The position numbers and the translations under genes are program-made. Shown here piece after piece: positions 34,601 through 46,800 of a DNA stretch of 64,000 nucleotides (the first letter of the stretch is position 1; each line of letters starts with the position of its first letter). This DNA is from Ligula intestinalis. Taxonomy: Eukaryota > Platyhelminthes > Cestoda > Diphyllobothriidea > Diphyllobothriidae. The DNA is taken from the NCBI GenBank assembly GCA_036362985.1, contig JAYGXS010000004.1, forward strand, positions 24,835,728 to 24,899,727, in the 5' to 3' direction. The notes under the pieces are model-generated. The model had not been told where the DNA came from and did no database searches. It worked only from the letters and a program-made list of their open reading frames with translations.

Positions 34601-37600
34601 GATAATACATAGCATATATACATTTACGGGCATACTTTATACCCTTAAAGCTTTACTTCACTATACTTTTTGAAGAACCATTTGACGGTCCCGTAGATTC
34701 TCTTAATGTCATCCCTGTCAGCACAAGCCCCGTCCCCAGCCCCGCCGAATCCGGAACCGTGTGCTGGCAGGGATGCTTTTCGAAACAAATGCTGCTCATT
34801 CATCGAGTAGAACATTTTAACCAACTGCAAAATGAGGCCCAAAATGGATTCGTCTGGGCGCACCTTTTGCAAAATATTCGGATTCAAAGCGGCACTCAGA
34901 AGCAGCCAAAACTATCGTACTACCTCAGTAATTATTTGAGTGCATTGCTTTCGGTGGCCGAAAAAGCACATATTCAGGAGCTGCCACCACCACAGAACTA
35001 TGTTGCATACCAACTAGGTAGTTATTTTAAACCGGAATAATATTCTGCTCTTACAGTCCATGTCCTATGGATTACGTCAGCAACCACCTGCTTCGTCAAC
35101 TTAAAACACATATCATTTGCACAGCGCTCGTTCAAACATAGGATGGCCTTCTGGGACGCAACCGCTGCTCTCAGGAGTCATTTGAGCAGGGCAGATTATT
35201 CGGCTAAATTACCCGGGTCCAGATCACGAGCTTTCGTCACTAGATTAGCCGCAAATAAAGACCAGAGACCCTGACAAAGATAATTACCCCTTGGAGATAA
35301 GCTCCGGTCTTGGACGTGCCGAATTTACCTTATATCAACTGTGAAAGTTCTTGCTGAGCAAAACACACTGCAGGACTCGCTACTAATGCACTACAGCTTA
35401 AACGGCCGAAAATATAGGGCTTGTACATTTGTGAGACTGACCGAACAGCGTCGAGAGCCGAGATTTAACACGTGACCTCAAAAGTCCTCTAAAAGACTTT
35501 TTTATGATCCCATTTCCTTTTTCCCTTCCACAGTAACCATAGACATGCCACTGTCTTAATAAAGGGGGCTGGTTGTTTGACCCACTGCAACTGACCTTTT
35601 CTTGTTCGCTCTTGTTTATCCACTGATCCCATTTAACGACTACGCCGGCATCTTCCCAGGGTAAATGCATTTCTTGTGCAAACTGCTCTGTCCGTCAGAA
35701 ATGGAATTTTGTTTTCGCTGATTTGAACTATGGTATTCAGAGATTTCTTCGCCAAATATTATACATACGCGTTTAAAAATACAAGCGCACCCTCTTATTG
35801 TGCACTCAACGCTCAGTTCCTAGTCCACGGAGCCTCATTTTCCAGGGCATAAGAGCCCTGAGCGATCTGTACGCATATGTACGTGTACGCATATGCTAAC
35901 GGTCCCAGCAGAAAGCACTGCCTGGAGACACGGTTGGTTGTGAAGACGTGAAGCAAGCCAGAGACCGCTGCACTCTATGTATTCCGATTGCTTGTACCGG
36001 CTAAACGCCGTTTTCTGTCTGACGGCTTTCGACCTAGTGGGGAGCGCCTCTTCGTAATTCGGTGACAGTTTGGTTTTTAAATCCGAAACAAATCGGTGTG
36101 CGCCTAGTCCCATGAAAACAAGTGCACGATCGACTCCGACAAGAACTGACTGCGCATGGGGTCCTGAGGAAACTTCGGTTCGACATTACAGTCTGTTTGA
36201 TTACATCCGTGCAATGTGCGCGTCTGTTCGGGCTCATATCGCTGGTTGAATAAAGCACGAAGTAACCTCAAATAGATGCTGTCTTCGTGTCCTTTTTCCG
36301 CTTCTTAACACTTCAGGTAAATCTTGTCTTGAAAGGGTGTCTTTTCTAAAACTGTGAGACAGCCATGGTCTGCCCAGTATGTCTTCTTCCTCGCTTCCTC
36401 GTTCCGGTAGGTACACCCTGTCGCAGAAATCGTGCGCACCCTCCCCCCGCCTCTTTTCCCCAAGAAACACAAAGGCAAAACGAGATGCATTTAATCGCAA
36501 AAGATACATAAATGAGGAACCATCAACGCCCGCCCCTGTTAGACGAAGCGACGACAGTATGTATAAGCAGATACAGGCACAGTCAGCACTGTGCACAAAC
36601 ACAAACGCACTTATTTACAAAATTGGCTGAAGTCGGGGCCAATCAACTGGGGCTGCCAGGAAGACGGTCCAGAACCGCAACGAATTGGACCTAGCGCCGA
36701 TTGACCGACCACTTCAACTGAAAAAAATAATATAAAAACCAGACGCATATAAAAACATACTTAGGGATAGCAAGAGAAAGCACACAAAAAAACCGTTGGG
36801 TCAGCGATTCTGACAATGTTTAACGTGTTCTCGACAACGCCGTGGTGCAGGGATGGTAACTTACGCGTGGACTAGTTTCAAGTGATACTAGACTTGCGTT
36901 GAATCTAACATGATCACTCTCCTTCTTCACTCACCTGTGCCGGGGTCATAACAAAGTTAAGAAGACTAGGGGCGGGATCGGATGCGGATGACAGGCAGGT
37001 CCGGAGCCGCCATCCCTGACTCAGATCTTACGGAGTAGGAATGCCAAAAATGTCACAAGTGGCTGGTGCGGCGTGAGCCTGCACCTAGGCGTGTAACCAA
37101 CATCCCCATATTCGGATTTTGTTATGGGAGTGAAGTCCAAGTAACGCCTCCCATGGCCTGATCTGGCCGCTGTGTTGGCTCAGCGCATCTACGACGTGGC
37201 CCGTTTAGGAGATACAGTATGCACAACCACTATAGGTGACTTATCACAACGGCAGGATTTATTTTAGAGGCTCCAAAAATCTGATTGACTTATAATAAAA
37301 AACTACTTTCAAATTTTCGGTAGCCTGACTTTAAATATTTTCGTTAAATTCCACCAATAGGAGGGCGAATTTCCATTTTCGTTAGATTCTGCCTACACAA
37401 GGTCGAATTTCGCTCGATTAGGGTTGATCAACCCCACAACCTAACCCAATTACCCTCCCTACCCCTCCTCCCCTCCCCGGACGCACAAACCTCTAAACGT
37501 CGACCTCGCCATGCGGGCGACGCGTAAACGATTAATTGTAATTAGACTACACTATTTAACCCTGTCCATCTGTATAGTTTTAATTACCTTGCAAATGTTC

Positions 37601-40109
37601 TGGCCTGACGATTAGTCTTTGTATCCTGCGCAACAGAAGTTTATTTTGATCGAATTTTATTCTAATTTAGCATATTAAAACAACCATAATCTTATTTGCT
37701 TTTATGTTTTTTTATAACTTTCGCCACAATCACATATTAATTTTCGCCCACTAGCCAAGCATTAAATGTCGGACCATAAAATACGTTAAGCAGTAGGGCG
37801 CGGGGATAGATATCTACAGGAGCTCTACAAATCCCAACACAAGAACCAGCTAAAGGCTCAGGCATATACAATAGATGTCCTATCTCAATAAATGTCAACG
37901 AAATTTTTGAAACGTGTTCCGATTCGAGAAAATAAGTTAAGCATAGCTATTACATCAACAATCGTGCAGCTTACTCTCAAGATATTTTGGCCACATACAG
38001 ATGGCGGCTTTTGAACGGGCTCCTTTCTGGCCATGCCCAACAACTAAACATTGTAAAAGTGACCGCTTAAGCAATATTTTTTCCTCACTGATTTGTGATA
38101 CGCTATAAAATTCAGATACATTCTACAAAAAATATGCATTTAAATATACTTCTTTTGTACTCGGTTAGCAGCAAAGTACGTCCTATTTAAATTTTATACT
38201 TGAAGAAAGAGAAGACAGCGGTTTAAAATTTCATAACTCAGATAATTTTCAAGGTTGTGAAGTGTCCATTCATAACACATCCTGTCTGTCCGTTTATTAC
38301 TGTTACTTATAAAGTATACCACATAGTCTACACCCTATGAACAATCGTATGAGCCGTGATTTGCCTTAAAAGAAAAATATAAGCAAGTAGTTTGGAAATC
38401 CTAAACGGACGTTCATAATTAGTTGGGAGATGCAACAGTTTTTTCATAAAACCGAAAGGCATTCTTCCTTCAAGCATACAATTTCAAGGAGACATAAGGT
38501 TCTATGAAAGGAGTATAGGAAAAAATAGTTTCGTGCGTGTTTTCAATAAAATATATCTGCATATATAAGGGCATCGGAAGGCGATGATAAAAAAGATACA
38601 CCTTTAAGCAAATGCAGTTTTGCAGGAAAGGGACTCTTTTAACGGCTGGCATCTTTACGTGGCGGACTATCTCGAGATTAAGCTGCACAATAATTAATAC
38701 TACAGGTATACTTAAATTTCCGAGTTTTGGTTGGCATTTCAGAAGACTGTACGGTATTGCGAGTGCTGCAAGTAAGTTTCGTGAAGAAATTTTGGCACAT
38801 ATTTTGCCAGGCTACTTTGATCAACTGAGTGGATTTAATCATAAGAAAGGCTTTAGTTTGGAAAACTGCCCTCTTAGTTAAAATTATGGAGCGAAATAGG
38901 CACTAATTTTGGCTAAATCATGAGTGAGTTTATAACGAAGAAATTTCCTATGCTATAAGGTAAGACACAACCAAACTCTTTTTATCAATATGCATTGTGC
39001 TATGGACGAACTCCAGAATAAGTCGAAAAAATAATTCCTTCCAGAACTGGGAAATTTTGTGCGAAGTTGATCAAATGGAAGTGAAGCTAAATTTAAGGAA
39101 TCACATTTATTTGCAGAAACATTCGACATTTATATCATAAAAATTATGTTGAGCTATCTCGCTAAGTTTCTTTGCACAAAATGCAATAACAAAAACGTTT
39201 TGTTCGGAATTTTTCTTAAGCCACACAGCTGTCCTTGTGCATAAGCAAAGTGTCGCATATGTTATCCCGAAGGTAATCTACAGAAGGCCTTATTGAATAT
39301 AAGTCGTGCAGAAATATAGTTTTTTTTGTAAACCATACATTTCGCTTATGTGTTATTTAGAAACGGAACGGACAGAAGAATAATAAGTATTTCAAAAAAT
39401 GACCATTTATGGCCAGTTTTTATTGCATTCGCCGGTTTACAACAGATTGTGGAATTAATCCACTTATGCGAAAAACAATCCATTAAAAAATGAAAAGTAA
39501 GTTCTTTCATCTCCAGTCAAATTGAATCGTTTGCCTTCGGGTAAATTAAAGAAATTGTCAAAAGTCTCCAATTTCAATGTGGCATTACCCTGAAAAAGGT
39601 TAATATACACAGAAATTCTTTAACCGAATATCTAGTCAAAGCACTCTTTAAAGAGGTAACCCATTATCGAAAGTTTCTTCATTACTATTAGGAAATACAA
39701 TCAGAATTCCGTTGTGGACAATTTATTCTCGAAAATGTGGTTTGCTGTTTGGACGCATTTCTACATATGAGCATCATGGCCATCATTATAAGAACTAATA
39801 TCCAAAAACATTTTCTTTCGGTAAATGCTCTTTATATATAAATTATTCCAAAGGTTTTGGTTTAAACGTCGAACAGAAGCGCAATTTATCAATGAAGACA
39901 CTGAAAACGAAGAAAATAATGACAGATTTTATTCGACGATAGTCAATAAATAGTTATCCACTAATGGTAACATGTATAAAATATTTGACTTAAGAAACGT
40001 CTTTTCACATAAAGAAATTGGTTCCATTGCGTTTATAAAATATTGAAATTTATTTTTCTTATTTATAGCTATTTTTACACCTCTGCAGGCCCGCAGACCC
40101 AAATTACTT
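34601..40109. other. Gene-free sequence with a G+C-rich patch
   Basis: Frames at 34645-35040, 35398-35670 and 35835-36630 overlap in opposite strands and are not recognisable. 36000-37240 is richer in G+C than the AT-rich stretch 37600-40080. No PUF60 UHM exon was found here by eye. Confidence 0.45.
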
Positions 40110-42207
40110 TCGACTCCTAGTAAAAACGATACGAGGATTTATTCTCTGTTGATCTGGCTGCCCAGGAAGACGCATGGAAGGTACGACTTCTCCTCCACAA
40201 ACTGGGTACTGCTGAGCACAAACGCCACGCCAACTTCATTTTGTTCAAAAAATATACGGGACATTTCCTTCGCGGACATGTTGAAGACATTGTCGCAGAT
40301 ATTTTGGTGAGCATTCATCACTGTTCAACACCCGATTCCAGTGTCTTCAGCCATGCAAACGGGAATCCGACGATTTCATCACGTACGCCGGCATTGTAAA
40401 TCGCGAGGGTGGGCGTTTTCAACTCGGTTCTCTCACATAAGACCATTTTAAATGCCTCATCTTCATCTGTGGCCTCTAGAACCCCAAGGATGCCGACATC
40501 CGGAAACGTCTTCTGTCCCACGTGCAACAGAGCGGCTCAGTTAGCCTCCAAGAACTGGCTGCCGAACGTTAAGCACTTATAAATCTCAAGCACGATTTGG
40601 CTATGGTCCAAGGCGCTCCTACTACGGGCTCAGCCAATGCAGTCACAGCAGCTAAGCCACCTCCCGTTTTCCGACCCAAGCAAGCCCCCAAGGCGAAATC
40701 CCCGCCCTCTCCTTGTCGGCACTGTGGACACTGGCATTTCCATCGGGATTGTCGGTTTCGGCAACATCGCTGCCAGAAATGTAACCAGGTGGGGCACCGT
40801 AATGAGTTCTGACGACCCTTACCTTGCGCAAGCAAGCCCGCCCCCGCCGATTCCAACCAAAAGCGCCGTTCCAAGCCAAAAAGCAAGTCCAAACCTCAGT
40901 ATCTCGGCAATTCTGAGTCTGTCGGGCACATTTTAGGCTAACGCAGCTGAGCACCAGAAGTTCGTTGACCTATCTCTCAACGACAATGCTGTTCGCCTAC
41001 AACTGGACACTGCGTCAGATATCACAATCACCCCTAAGAAACTCTGGCAGTCACTTGGCGCCTCCACAATGCAGCAGACTTCTCAGTTCGCCAAAAGTGC
41101 GTGCGGTGGCCTTGTACAGTTAACAGGGCAACTGCAGTGCGGTGTTCCTTCCGCGGCACTAGCATCCCTGCTACTTACTACATCACCAAGACCAATTTCA
41201 ATATCCTTGGTCTCGATTGGATTTAAAGACTTGACTTGGTTGATTTGCCGCTCCGTCTTGTTTGTAATCAAGCGCAGATTCCAGCGGTACGTGCAGTCCC
41301 CGCCAACGACATTCCCCAGGCTGCCAAAATGCCTGCTCCTCGACCGCCGAATTCATAGCGAGCTCCGGATAGACCTTGGTCCCGTGTGCACGTCGATTTT
41401 GCTGGCCCACTCGACGGCGTCACTTGCCTAATCGTGGTCGACGGCTACTCGAAGCGGCCCGAGATTGCACCGCTGCAGCCGGCAACTACCTCTGCCACGA
41501 TCGCCTTCCTACGGCACATCTTCAGCCAGCACGGCCTACCGGATGTTCTGGTGTCGGAAAATGGCTCGCAATTTACCTCACCAACCTTTGAGGATTTCGG
41601 CCGCCAACACCACATTCAGTATCTTCACTCCCCGCCCTACCATCCCCAATCTAAAAGTCAGGCAAAACACTTTGTTGGCACCTTCAAACGAGCCCTGCCG
41701 AAAGCTCGTGTGGAGGGGACTACGGACGAGATACTCCAGGCATTCCTGTTTTCATACAGGACCACCCCTAACGCGGCCTCTCCTGGTGATGTCTTTCCTG
41801 CCGAAGACTTAATGGGTCGGAAACTTCAAACGAAGTTCCATGCGCTGGTGCCTACTAATCTGCCGTCCTCACCCGTCTCTCATGGCAAGCTCTCGGTCGG
41901 AACACCTGTACTTGTTCGTGACTACCGAGCAGGGCTCCCAGACTGGATTGAGGGGACGATAACAGCGCACAGAGGCAGCATGCTCCTTGACGTCGTTGTC
42001 GGTGATGACACCTGGGTCATCACCACAATCAGATCCGACGGCGGCAGTACAGTAACCCAACCGGACCTGAACCAGGCGCTTCACTCCCTCTCGACATCAT
42101 GCTGGACACATTTGTCATTCCAGCAGACCACTCAGTCTCCGAACCGAGTGCCGCACAAAGCCCATGACAGCACTGTAATACAGCGACCGGGAACTTCTAT
42201 TAGGTGA
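40110..42207 (+). mobile_element. Ty3/Gypsy element lacking reverse transcriptase and RNase H
   Basis: Gag occupies about 40110-40930 in broken frames (AWKVRLLLHKLGTAEHKRHA, DDFITYAGIVNREGGRFQLG, DIRKRLLSHVQQSGSV) and ends in the Cys/His knuckle CRHCGHWHFHRDC...CQKCNQVGH. A protease-like segment follows (LQLDTASDITITPKKLW, ILGLDWI). The sequence then passes straight into an integrase at about 41370; RT and RNase H, normally some 2 kb, are absent. No matching LTR pair was found; 42208-42660 may be 3' LTR sequence. Confidence 0.85.
41370..42207 (+). pseudogene. Gypsy integrase, catalytically altered
   Basis: An open frame from the HVDFAGPL box to the C-terminal chromatin/DNA-binding region. 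In the 273-residue frame starting at 41386, the DDE core shows Asp4, then Glu58 (VSENG where VSDNG is usual) and Lys94 (SQAKHF where GQAERF is usual). The 35-residue spacing of D,D-35-E is kept but two of three catalytic residues are replaced. HHCC zinc-binding residues are not seen because the upstream part is deleted. Confidence 0.82.
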
Positions 42208-43362
42208 ATTTGCTTGCCATCATTTTCGTATTACTACTACAAGGCACCAAACTGGAAGACTTACATGTTCAATGCCTGATGAGGAAAACTACGCACTAGT
42301 TAGCGAGCCAAATTTGTTTCTATCGAGATAGTGTGTACCATGTCAAATATAAAGATGGTTGCTAGTGTATTGGCTACATTTTGCCGGGGAAAAAGCAAGC
42401 TTTTGAGTCTGGCAACAACGTGATCGAGAATTACCAGTGACAGTTCTACCAGGATGCCAAGGGTACAACGAGTGTCTTATCGTAAAGCTCGGCGACGGGA
42501 CTGAACTACGGCGGCCACGCACTTCTTTTAAGTGAATTTGTTTGTAATCCCTGCCATAAAGTTGGGTTACTAGCCTCAAGGCGCTAGAGCAGACAACCTC
42601 AAATAAATAATCCGAGCAGCTGTTGGTTATCTACCTGTTATTTGGATTCTCCAGAAACTAAAAATGTCCGGTGCGACATCCTCAAGGCCAATTACACCGG
42701 GTATGACCTCAGTCGTGCCGTCTAGCACGTGCACCAGGCATAAGCAGGTAAGCGTAACATACGCTTGGGGCCTTTTACTGCTCTCTGGGCTAGTTCAGAA
42801 GTTTGGACTGGGTTCTTTGGACAAAAATAGGGTCGACAGAGTTGTAAACGTCTTTCAAATATGCCTGATGGAGTGCGGAAAAAATAGTAGTAGGTTTGGA
42901 ACAGAGGAAGTGCACGGATGGCCAGTCGCGTGAAATATCGAAGATGACCAGTACATTTTGACTCTATCTGACATTCGAAGCGCGCCGTACGCAACCTCCC
43001 TCACCCTGGGTGACTGGGCGGACTGGTAAAGTCAGCTGAGGGTTCGCCAGAGTGTTTTGTAGGTCGTCTCGTCTGACTCCGTCAGTAGGGAGGACCGAGC
43101 ATGGCGGCACGCATAAGCCGAGCCCCACCTAATTATCGGTCGTCTTCAGCTGACGCTGTCAATTGATATTTAGAAGGGCGAGAGCAATGCTGGATAAACC
43201 TTCCAACTACAGTGAACTTAAGCGAAATTTGCTTGCACCACGCAGTAAATAGTAGGATTAGCCAGCAGTTCTACCCAATGCGTGCGTGACTCTTTCTGAC
43301 AGTTTGGATGGCATAATATGCCTCACCGGCGTAGGCAATTGCCAATGATGATGGTGATCATG
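42208..43362. other. Sequence between the Gypsy remnant and PUF60
   Basis: 42208-42660 may include Gypsy 3' LTR sequence: related AGGTGAATTTGCTTG and AAGTGAATTTGTTTG tracts at 42203 and 42531, and an AATAAATAA at 42602. The rest has no recognisable gene. Confidence 0.4.
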
Positions 43363-43404
43363 ACAATAATAATAATAATTATTATTATTATTATTATTAT
43401 TATT
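43363..43404 (+). repeat. AAT/ATT microsatellite
   Basis: An (AAT) run passing into an (ATT) run, making a short A/T palindrome just downstream of the putative last PUF60 exon. Confidence 0.95.
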
Positions 43405-43467
43405 GAGGGGGTGCAGGAGGTTATCAACAAGCAGAGGATACACACCTTTCAGGCGTGCAAGCATCTC

Positions 43468-43706
43468 CTAGGAGGGTGGCGGAGGCGGAAGAGGTATGGA
43501 GGAGGGTGAGGGGATGGAGAAGAGACGGCTGTCGTTGGAGCGGACGAAAACCTGTGCCGACTGCTGCTCTTCCTCCAGCGAGACTTCGGCCCACTGGCTC
43601 CTTGGCTGAACTGCCGGAGCTGGTGCCGTCTCCACTGGCGTCTTTGGCTGCTGCTTCTTCGTCTGGTCTCGCAAGCTCAACTTCAGGCGCGCACCAGTTT
43701 CAAGGC
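43468..43706 (-). CDS. PUF60: Putative PUF60 exon 3
   Basis: Begins after a good TGCTTTCAG acceptor in the phase left by exon 2 and runs 79 codons to TAG at 43468-43470. Its composition is charged then Pro-rich (LKLSLRDQTKKQQPKTPVET, EVSLEEEQQ, IPLPPPPPS). It does not resemble the UHM of PUF60, so it may be an alternative C-terminus, be spliced onward from an internal donor, or be non-coding. Confidence 0.45.
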
Positions 43707-43828
43707 CTGAAAGCAGAATCGGAAGGGGGTGGGTGGGGGTAAAAAGCGTTGTTTCTTGGACATACAAGGAGCGTTCGTAAGGGATTGAACACAGGCAGAT
43801 TGATGCAGATTAAGCACATCAGAAGGAT

Positions 43829-43897
<69 letters not shown>

Positions 43898-46800
43898 NNN
43901 NNNNNNNNNNNNNNNNNNNNNNNNNNNNNNNNNNNNNNNNNNNNNNNNNNNNNNNNNNNNNNNNNNNNNNNNNNNNNNNNNNNNNNNNNNNNNNNNNTTT
44001 CAACATCCACATTGGCAGTCGCTAACGTGGTATTCAAATGAGGGTCGAACGACAAACCAGATAGACTACATCTTGGTTAAGGTTAGCCAGCTCAGTATCC
44101 GCAGCCGACCATTTCGATGTGCGGAAACAAAATCAGGCCATGTACTTGTCCATGCTCGCTTCAAGCTCCGCCTGTCGACCCGAATTAAGAGATTACCTCC
44201 GAAACGTGTTAACGTTTTGGCACTATCAAACATAGAAACCCATGGAGCCTTCAACGAAAGTGTTACTGCACGGATCATAAAGCTATCCACCTTTCACATG
44301 GAACCTCCAGATAACGTCGATAATCAAACTTCGCCTGATACTCAGTGACCACACTTGAGGGATGCCATGCAAAGTGCGATGAAATTGGCATTGCAACAAT
44401 AGGTAGTACCGAGAAAGGACTGGATCTCCACAACGACTCTTCATTTCTTGGCTCAAGCTAGGTTCACCCGGGTGTCAAACTCAGAGAACTATCGATCATT
44501 GAGACGTTAAACTACGCGATCAGCAAGACGTGACCGTTAGAAACATTGACTCCATGGATTTAGCTTCAAACTCTGGTAATTGCCACCAGTTCTATTATCT
44601 ATTATATAGAGCATCTAATAAAGGTAAACCGCTTTGTACCACCGTTTGGAATAACTAGGGCCAAGTGAGAACTGATATGACTGGCGAGATAACTTCAGAG
44701 GGCTACTGGATCCGTCTATACGTCCATCTGCAAACCTACAGCTATCAACTAGAATTCCATACGATTTTGACTGCGAGCCATTTACTAAATCAGAATCGAA
44801 AACGGTATTGCAACGATTTAACGGTCGAAGGCATCGGGTACGGATAGCATCCCAGCGGAAGTCTACAAAATTGGTTTTTTCTGATTTGACAGGATCATTT
44901 CGTCGACTGTACTTGACTATATTGTCCACACAAATGGTAAAATCTCTCTCATTGTGCAAACTGGGGATACCAACATGGCGATCAACTTAAGACGTGGCTT
45001 AACACTGTCATGTCAGACGTCAAACGCATCGGCCTCGTAACCGTTTACGGCTTGCGACAAAGGAAGAAGCACAAGGTTGACATTTGCCAGGAGCTCGCCG
45101 CCAATGGGCTACCGGTAACCATGACATCCATGAAACCGATTCACCCAACAATAGGAGCTTATGGAATCAGTTACAAGTAAGTGTTATGAGTTGAAGTAAA
45201 GTACAACCAGATGTGCTTGAGGTAGTCTAATATTGTAAATAAGAAGAAGACGCGATGACTGGAACGGCAATTGTATTATTCTGAGCTTTCGGCTTCACAT
45301 CAGAATAACACAATTGCCGTTTCAGTGATCACGTCTCCTTCTTCTTTTCAACAACTGAGGCACGCATATTTGCTTTTATTTAGTCTAATCTGTTTGGCTG
45401 ATATATGGCAAAAGGAGAAAGTAGAGCTGAACTAGGCGACACCGTATAGAAAGTATACCAATAATTGGCTTATACAGTAGTCGCAGGTTATTAAGCCCAC
45501 CTCGGGCCCAGACCAAATTGGGCTTAATAAGCGGCGGGCGCACTAGCCGGAGAGTCCTAATTATTGATTAGCAAACGCAGGATAGGCACTATGCATTATA
45601 TACGTACTGTATTATGTGTAGAGCTTGGTTATGTACAAGAAAAGACTCATCATGTCTGCTGCTGCTGTCCGAACAGCGTGTCACGAAATTTAACTTGAAA
45701 AATGAACAAAAATCACATCCGGCATCTTGTTTTGCGTAAGACTGGCCAAAATTATGAAACCAGTTGCGCATGCAGAGAGATGAGAATCTCACGCTATCCT
45801 GTTGGCAAACTGGGCTTTTTAGCCGGCGACTGGGCCTATTAGCCGGTGGATTTTTCTATGTAAAATTCCGTCCTAAGCTGATGTAGGCTTAATATGCCGC
45901 TAGGCCTATTAACGGTGAGTTTAATAACCGGCGACTACTGTATTCGTAAAAAAGAAAGGCAGATAACCGACTTGCCGCAATGAATAGCTAAGAAGAAAAG
46001 ATTTTTCGGTATAAAAAAAAAGATAACGACATTTACAGACGCGATGCCTTCCTCAAAAGTATCCAGAAAGGATTACGTACAAATTCTAAGCCCGTCTGAG
46101 TGGGAGTACTGTATGGCACTGGTTAGTTGAGGAAAAAATCAACCTGCATAAATTTAGCAAAACAATAACCTGTATTCTAATGAAATACTACAAATCGAAC
46201 TTAAATAGTACCCTTTTCGTCTATAACCAAAAATATAGGGAACATACAACGTCGAAAAAACCGCCGCAGTATCACTTTTACCCTAAAATTTAACAGAATA
46301 AAGGCCATATTCTGTCACTGAAAGAAGTAAAAGCGCAGTATGCTTCAGTTTTTTCAACTACATGGATACTGCTTCCACTAAAGTGGCTACATAAATCTTT
46401 TTTCTGTATGTACCTCAGTATTTTATCGACCAATTCACAGGACAGTGTAAAGACAAAGACAAACGATTGATAAATCAGGCAAACATTTACTAAAGTAGCC
46501 TTTAGAATCAGAAAGCAGAACTGGCTTTGTCCAGTACAACACTTTTTAGGCGGCGAACATCCCACTGACCTAACGTAGCTTGCCAAGTCTTCACTCGCAC
46601 TCCAAAAGCCCGGAAGTGGCTTTAATTTGGACAGATGACCAACGTGTCTGTAAACAAATCGATCATGCTTTGCATTGGCCTCTTTCCATTTTTCTTGCTT
46701 GCATTTTATATAGCTGTAAGGATGGCTGTTTTACCGGCCTCGATGACATCACGGATGTTACCTCCCTCTACGTTGGGCGGCTGATGCGTTGTGGTTTGAA

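Noticed and set aside
40318..40527. Minus-strand frame at 40318-40527
   Set aside because: It is antisense to Gypsy gag, whose plus-strand peptides are recognisable.
42664..42933. 89-codon frame beyond the Gypsy integrase as an extra retroelement gene
   Set aside because: No motif, and frames on the opposite strand are as long.
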